A stretch of DNA of 10,915 nt from Gemmatimonadales bacterium UBA2975 (lineage in GTDB: Bacteria > Gemmatimonadota > Gemmatimonadetes > Longimicrobiales > Gaopeijiaceae): NCBI GenBank assembly GCA_002348265.1, contig DEAT01000028.1, forward strand, positions 597 through 11,511, written 5' to 3'. This document shows positions 6,947 through 10,915 of this stretch, in pieces. The first letter of the stretch is position 1, and each line of letters starts with the position of its first letter. The notes under the pieces are model-generated. The model did not search any database. It was not told where the DNA came from and saw nothing but the letters and a program-made list of their open reading frames with translations. The translations under genes and the position numbers were made by a program.

Positions 6947-6954
6947 GATCACCT
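6947..6954 (-). promoter_or_regulatory. Strong Shine-Dalgarno ahead of the extended hflX N-terminus
   Basis: The minus strand reads AAAGGTGATC here; AGGTGATC is fully complementary to the GATCACCT of the usual 16S rRNA 3' end. Counting from AGG, the next in-frame AUA (6944-6942) begins 7 nt later, a normal spacing. The GTG at 6887 lies more than 55 nt away. The position suggests that translation begins at or near 6944 on a non-standard codon. Confidence 0.5.
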
Positions 6955-7030
6955 TTGCCCCTAGGGTAGGAGCCTTAGAAGGGGGCCCATTCAAGAATAT
7001 CGAAGGTCGAGTCCTCCACACAGACCCGTA

Positions 7031-8404
7031 TCAACCCTTTTTTCGTCGCTCAGCCCACCATCTTAACCGGTCCGCTATGGTCTTCTCGAAGCCAAAAGCG
7101 CTAGGCTCGTAGAAGCACTCCCCCTCAACCTGCTCGGGCAGATAGGTCTGATCCGAAACCCCATTCTCTTCCTCCGGGTCATATCGATAACCCTTCCCGT
7201 ACCCAAGTTCCTTCATGAGAGATGTCGGTGCGTTCCTGATGTGAAGAGGGACTTTTGCCCCCGAGGTCTCTTGGGCTCGAGCACTTACTGTCGCCCACGC
7301 TCGGTAGGCACGGTTCGATTTTGGCGCAGTGGCCAGGTAAATGACCGCCTGCGCCAGGGCGAGCTCTCCCTCTGGAGAACCAAGAAATTGATAGGAATCC
7401 CTAGCCGCAATGACATGGCCAACGGCCGCTGGGTCCGCAAGTCCGACATCCTCAGTCGCCATCCGGGTTAACCTTCGAGCGATATAAAGAGCATTTTCAC
7501 CTCCGTCCAACATTCGAGCTAGCCAGTAAAGAGCGGCATCAGGGTCCGACCCACGCACTGATTTGTGAAGAGCAGAAATCAGATCGAAGTGCTCGTCTCC
7601 CGCTTTGTCATATGAGGCAAAGCGATGTTGAACTGCTTCTCTAGCAAGGTCGATACTTATCGCTCCGCCATACCCAGCTAGATTGGCGCTAGCCTGAAGA
7701 ACACCCAAAGCTCGGCGAGCGTCCCCATCAGCCGCCCCAGCAATAAAAGTCAGGGCCTCATCGTCCACGGTCAAAGCCAAATTCTGAAGCCCTCTTTCGT
7801 CTTTGATCGCTTGCTCAAGAATCAATTGAACTTCTTTGGCCGACAGTGGCTTGAGGACGTACACAGGTGCGCGGGAAAGAAGTGGGCGCACTACTTCAAA
7901 TGAGGGGTTTTCTGTTGTGGCTCCAATCAGAACCACTGTGCCCGCCTCCACATGAGGGAGAAAAGCATCCTGTTGAGCCTTGTTAAACCGATGGATCTCG
8001 TCGCAGAATAAAATCGTGTGACGCCCGGTAGCCTTTAATCGGTTTCCAGCTTCAGCGATGATTTCTCGAACTCTCGCCACACCCTCTGTCACCGCACTAA
8101 ACGGAACGAACATGCTCGTGGAGCTCTCCGCGATTAGCCGAGCCAAAGTCGTCTTTCCACTGCCCGGCGGACCCCAAAAAATCATGCTCGCGACCTTACC
8201 CTCTTGCAGCATCGCTTGGATCGTCTTTCCCGCTCCAAGAAGGTGTTCTTGACCCCGGAACTCATCTAGCGTCCGCGGACGCATGCGCGCGGCAAGAGGA
8301 GCACCAGAGTTTGCAGAACCTCCTTCTGTCTTCACCTCAGACGTTCCGCTCTTCTCTGTAACAGGATTTTTAAATTCATCCGGGAACAGGTCCATATCTC
8401 TCAC
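7031..8404 (-). CDS. rarA: Replication-associated recombination protein A (RarA/MgsA, AAA+ ATPase)
   Basis: RarA is a clamp-loader-like AAA+ ATPase acting at stalled replication forks; it is the bacterial relative of yeast Mgs1 and human WRNIP1. The complete 457-aa protein shows Walker A GPPGSGKTT at 78-86, Walker B ILFCDEIHRF at 131-140, sensor 1 GATTENPSF at 161-169 and the arginine-finger segment PLLSRAPVY at 174-182. The C-terminal tetramerisation region holds HFDLISALHKSVRGSDPDAA and later MATEDVGLADP. The first 38 residues are a variable tail with LFPDEF near the start. The GTG at 8404 overlaps the cca stop as GTGA; an in-frame ATG at 8395 is an alternative that removes three residues. 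A 143-nt gap follows before hflX. Confidence 0.96.
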   Translation of the reverse strand: MRDMDLFPDEFKNPVTEKSGTSEVKTEGGSANSGAPLAARMRPRTLDEFRGQEHLLGAGKTIQAMLQEGKVASMIFWGPPGSGKTTLARLIAESSTSMFVPFSAVTEGVARVREIIAEAGNRLKATGRHTILFCDEIHRFNKAQQDAFLPHVEAGTVVLIGATTENPSFEVVRPLLSRAPVYVLKPLSAKEVQLILEQAIKDERGLQNLALTVDDEALTFIAGAADGDARRALGVLQASANLAGYGGAISIDLAREAVQHRFASYDKAGDEHFDLISALHKSVRGSDPDAALYWLARMLDGGENALYIARRLTRMATEDVGLADPAAVGHVIAARDSYQFLGSPEGELALAQAVIYLATAPKSNRAYRAWATVSARAQETSGAKVPLHIRNAPTSLMKELGYGKGYRYDPEEENGVSDQTYLPEQVEGECFYEPSAFGFEKTIADRLRWWAERRKKG

Positions 8405-9687
8405 AAGTTGTCGACGTCGGCGTCGAGTTTTAGCGATCGCCGACCCAAGATCTGCTTTACTTCATGAGCTAGAATGGTCTTCTGGTTTCTCTGGGGTTCT
8501 TCCAACACGTGTTCAAGCAACTCATTGAGGATTTCACCGAAGACTGGTCCAGGCTTGAGACCCATCCTCTTCAAATCTCCACCATCGATTGCGAGGTCAT
8601 CGACCTTTAACGGAGGTGAGGTCCTCAATTCCGCTCGCAGCATGTTCCACGAATCAACCACCATCCTCGGATCCTTACTGCCATGACCCGTGCGTGCTGA
8701 CGCAATCTCGATTCGACTTAATCCACGCATAACCACCCTGCCGTGCCGGCTTAGCCAGCGCCGAAGCACCCTAGGATCCGAATCAGCAGACGGCAGTTCG
8801 GTTGCGGACGCAATCCTCGCTACAGCGTCCATGTCCGCGTTTGACAGCCTTAGCCGGACAAGCAGTCTGGCTGCATCTGACTCCGCGACCGGACGCAACA
8901 AAGCCGCTAGGCGAAGCTTCGGACGCCCAATGGGAAGCAAATTCACCACAGATATAACGTCATCCCACAACCCTTCACGAAGGGCTCCTATTTCAGGATA
9001 AAGAACCTCGATCACCCCCGCCTCTCGGTACAACGATAGCGCTCGCGAAGGACTCGGATCTATCGACAGCACCTTCATTAGTTCGTCTCGGATCCGCTCG
9101 GGTGAGAGAGTCTTAAGCCGATGAGCCGACACCACCAGTGACCTCCATGTCACATCCTCAATATGTAGGTCGAATCTTCCAGCGAAACGAAGCGCTCTGA
9201 GAATTCGCAGATAATCTTCCTCGAAGCGCTGATCGGCGTCACCTACTGTTCGAAGTCTGCCAGCGCTCAGGTCTTCTTCGCCACCGAACGGGTCGTAGAA
9301 CTCGTCTCTAAGCGGATGCCATGCAATCGCATTAATCGTGAAGTCACGTCGCGACAGGTCATCTTCAATGCATTCAGCAAACTCCACCAATGCGTGTCGA
9401 CCGTCGGTCTGCACATCTCGCCGAAAGGTAGTCAACTCGTACATGACACCGTCTCTCGCCAAAACTCCCACGGTGCCATGATCAATACCGACAGGGACAG
9501 TCCGGCTGAAGATCTTTCTTACCTGCTGGGGGGTGGCCTTCGTTGCAAGATCCCAGTCGACGGAAGTTCGGCCCATGAGGGTGTCGCGAACCGCTCCCCC
9601 TACCGCCCAAGTTTCATAGCCGGCCTCCTCCAGCGTTCGCACGATCCACCGGACCGCACCCGGCGCGATCGGACGAACAGTACTCAT
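8401..9687 (-). CDS. cca: CCA tRNA nucleotidyltransferase (class II)
   Basis: This enzyme adds or repairs the 3' CCA of tRNAs using CTP and ATP. The 428-aa protein has the class II head: GGAVRD at 30-35, metal-binding aspartates D44 and D46 in SVDWDLATKA, RRDFTINAIA at 113-122, the nucleotide-selecting EEDYLRILRALRFAGRF at 156-172, and RIRDEL at 198-203. The C-terminal half is divergent and I see no HD phosphohydrolase motif, so it resembles the type without an HD domain. Class II also contains poly(A) polymerases and CC-only or A-only enzymes, which motifs alone do not exclude. The tRNA-Gln in this window lacks encoded CCA, so a CCA-adding activity is needed. The ATG overlaps the SDR stop (ATGA), and the stop overlaps the rarA start. 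Confidence 0.93.
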   Translation of the reverse strand: MSTVRPIAPGAVRWIVRTLEEAGYETWAVGGAVRDTLMGRTSVDWDLATKATPQQVRKIFSRTVPVGIDHGTVGVLARDGVMYELTTFRRDVQTDGRHALVEFAECIEDDLSRRDFTINAIAWHPLRDEFYDPFGGEEDLSAGRLRTVGDADQRFEEDYLRILRALRFAGRFDLHIEDVTWRSLVVSAHRLKTLSPERIRDELMKVLSIDPSPSRALSLYREAGVIEVLYPEIGALREGLWDDVISVVNLLPIGRPKLRLAALLRPVAESDAARLLVRLRLSNADMDAVARIASATELPSADSDPRVLRRWLSRHGRVVMRGLSRIEIASARTGHGSKDPRMVVDSWNMLRAELRTSPPLKVDDLAIDGGDLKRMGLKPGPVFGEILNELLEHVLEEPQRNQKTILAHEVKQILGRRSLKLDADVDNL

Positions 9688-10448
9688 CCGGGGAGCACCG
9701 CTCCACCATTAATATTGACGACTTCGCCGGTAATGTGCCGAGCCAACTCAGAGCACAAGAACACAATCGGACCAGCCACATCCTTGGCAGTCGCAATCCG
9801 ACCAATCGGTATTGATCGTTCGATCCGTTCACGCTCGCCTGAGACAAAAGCGCTCGCAGACATTTCCGTATCGATCCAACCTGGTGCGACTGCGTTCACC
9901 GTTATTCCTCTGGGTGCGACCTCGATGCAAAGTCCTTTAACCAGGGAAATCATCGCGCCTTTCGTGGCTGCGTAGTCTGCATGGAACGCCTCTCCGCGCT
10001 GTGCCGCGGTGCTGCTTACAAGAACGATCCTTCCATGCCGATTGAGACGGGATGCCGCAGCCCGACAGGTGTAGAAGATAGAATTAAGGTTGGTATCGAT
10101 CGTCCTATTCCAACGATCATTCGAGAGCGTCGCGACAGGCTCTTCTTGGGGCGGCCAGATCCCGTGATTACCCACAAAAATATCGAGTCCTTCAAACTCC
10201 TCATCACCCCGCTCGAACAATCTTTCCACTTCCGTTGGATCTGCCAGATCTCCTCCCTGGGCCCAAGCTTGCACCCCAAGCCCCTTGCACTCTGACACCA
10301 CAGATGCAGCGTCACTCGATCGAGAATGGTAGCTTATCCCCACATTCGCGCCCGCTCCAGCAAGCTGGATGGCAACCTCACGACCCACGCCGCGCGATCC
10401 ACCAGTCACGATAGCGTTCTTTCCACTAAAGTCGATCAGCGATTTCAC
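9684..10448 (-). CDS. Classical short-chain dehydrogenase/reductase (FabG-like), substrate unknown
   Basis: The 254-aa protein is a complete classical SDR. It has the cofactor loop TGGSRGVG at 15-22, D67 in the adenine pocket, N94-H95-G96 in place of the usual NAG, N120, catalytic S146, Y159 and K163 (YAATK), and the end motif NINGG. R19 in the cofactor loop, and no acidic residue at the end of the second strand, favour NADP(H). Similarity is strongest to 3-oxoacyl-ACP reductases, but many SDRs of other specificity look the same, and no fab genes are nearby. The GTG start at 10448 is 32 nt after gmhA, and the stop overlaps cca. Its place beside gmhA could mean sugar or envelope work; that is inference only. 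Confidence 0.88.
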   Translation of the reverse strand: MKSLIDFSGKNAIVTGGSRGVGREVAIQLAGAGANVGISYHSRSSDAASVVSECKGLGVQAWAQGGDLADPTEVERLFERGDEEFEGLDIFVGNHGIWPPQEEPVATLSNDRWNRTIDTNLNSIFYTCRAAASRLNRHGRIVLVSSTAAQRGEAFHADYAATKGAMISLVKGLCIEVAPRGITVNAVAPGWIDTEMSASAFVSGERERIERSIPIGRIATAKDVAGPIVFLCSELARHITGEVVNINGGAVLPG

Positions 10449-10480
10449 TTGGTCACCCCATTTCTAAAGAGTCTAGTCAC

Positions 10481-10915
10481 TCAAGCCTCTCCTAGTGCTG
10501 TGTCAACTAAGTCACATACCGCATGCCCAATGAGGAGATGGACTTCCTGCGCACGCGCTATGGAGTCCGTGGGAACTACGATCGGGAGATCAACCTCATC
10601 GCGAAGAATGCCACCTCCTCTCCCTAGAAGAGCAATTGTACGGACATGAAGAGTCCTCGCCTGCTGCGCCGCCGCAACGAGGTTAGGGGAAAGTCCGCTC
10701 GTTGACAGGAGAATGAGTAAGTCTCCTTTGGACGATAGCGCTTCTATCTGTCTAGCAAAAATCTGTTCATAGCCAAAGTCGTTACCCACTGCTGTCAGAA
10801 CCGCGGCATCAGTTGTCAGCGCCATTGCCGAGAGTCCACGACGATTTCGCTCGAAACGCACGACGTATTCGGCCGCGAGATGCTGAGCATCCGCAGCAGA
10901 GCCACCGTTACCGCA
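10481..10915 (-). CDS. gmhA: D-sedoheptulose-7-phosphate isomerase (phosphoheptose isomerase), N-terminus outside the window
   Basis: GmhA converts sedoheptulose 7-phosphate to D-glycero-D-manno-heptose 7-phosphate, the first step to the ADP- or GDP-heptose of envelope polysaccharides. The visible 144 residues are a SIS domain: GNGGSAADAQHLAAE at 2-16, LTTD at 33-36, GNDFG at 44-48, the phosphate-binding STSGLSPN at 71-78, and QEVHLLIGH at 123-131. H12, E16, Q123 and H131 match E. coli H61, E65, Q172 and H180, the metal and catalytic positions; their presence favours GmhA over the related DiaA. The first 50 or so residues are missing beyond the window edge; the frame is open from base 10915, and an internal GTG at 10861 is not the start. 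The SDR gene follows 32 nt later. Confidence 0.93.
   Translation of the reverse strand, partial: CGNGGSAADAQHLAAEYVVRFERNRRGLSAMALTTDAAVLTAVGNDFGYEQIFARQIEALSSKGDLLILLSTSGLSPNLVAAAQQARTLHVRTIALLGRGGGILRDEVDLPIVVPTDSIARAQEVHLLIGHAVCDLVDTALGEA

Noticed and set aside
6957..6998. Possible terminator or promoter in the rarA-hflX gap
   Set aside because: GCCCC and GGGGC can pair but only over a loop of about 20 nt. TTGAAT has no good -10 at 16-18 nt; the nearest, TACCCT, is 20 nt away.
6969..6998. Nine-codon ATG frame (MGPLLRLLP) in the hflX leader
   Set aside because: It has no Shine-Dalgarno and no regulatory codon pattern; a leader peptide cannot be supported.
9316..9975. Long open frame (219 codons) on the plus strand
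   Set aside because: It lies antisense across the cca and SDR genes, which have full family motifs. The translated product is low-complexity and matches nothing I recognise.
1..10915. Mobile elements, CRISPR arrays, toxin-antitoxin or defence genes
   Set aside because: I found no transposase or integrase motifs, regularly spaced repeats or terminal inverted repeats. Every intact gene has a housekeeping or general metabolic family assignment.

Overview
All protein genes in this window lie on the minus strand, so the reading order is right to left. The content is chromosomal core metabolism and RNA biology of a free-living bacterium. GmhA (a sedoheptulose-7-phosphate isomerase) and a membrane pyrophosphatase suggest a Gram-negative-type or deep-branching lineage. 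The Prs, HflX and IspE sequences and the two TTGAnC/TAGCnT promoters remind me of Gemmatimonadota, but that is recollection, not a tested placement. I see no insertion sequence, phage gene, CRISPR array or other sign of transfer.

Layout in transcription order. (1) 10915-7031: a tight run gmhA (5' part outside the window), a classical short-chain dehydrogenase/reductase, cca and rarA; SDR/cca and cca/rarA overlap by 4 nt. (2) 6944-5643: hflX after a 143-nt gap, with an unusual start. (3) 5536-2827: pdxJ, a flippase-like multi-pass membrane protein and ispE, joined by two 4-nt GTGA overlaps. (4) 2762-2692: tRNA-Gln(UUG) with its own promoter and no encoded CCA. (5) 2494-1: a second promoter, then prs, rplY (L25 with an acidic tail), pth and the first 58 codons of a membrane pyrophosphatase gene.

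How the parts fit. ispE, tRNA-Gln, prs, rplY and pth keep the order I know from Pseudomonas, an old housekeeping neighbourhood. Several genes act on tRNA or the ribosome: CCA addition, peptidyl-tRNA recycling, L25 binding to 5S rRNA, and HflX ribosome splitting. pdxJ and ispE both draw on 1-deoxy-D-xylulose 5-phosphate, one for vitamin B6 and one for isoprenoids, and they flank a membrane protein of the family linked to lipid-carrier translocation.

I did not find a new defence, mobile or regulatory system. The points most worth a second look are the hflX start (the conserved N-terminus extends upstream of any ATG/GTG/TTG, behind a good Shine-Dalgarno), the pdxJ/flippase/ispE unit, the unassigned SDR between gmhA and cca, and a nine-base start context shared by three unrelated genes.
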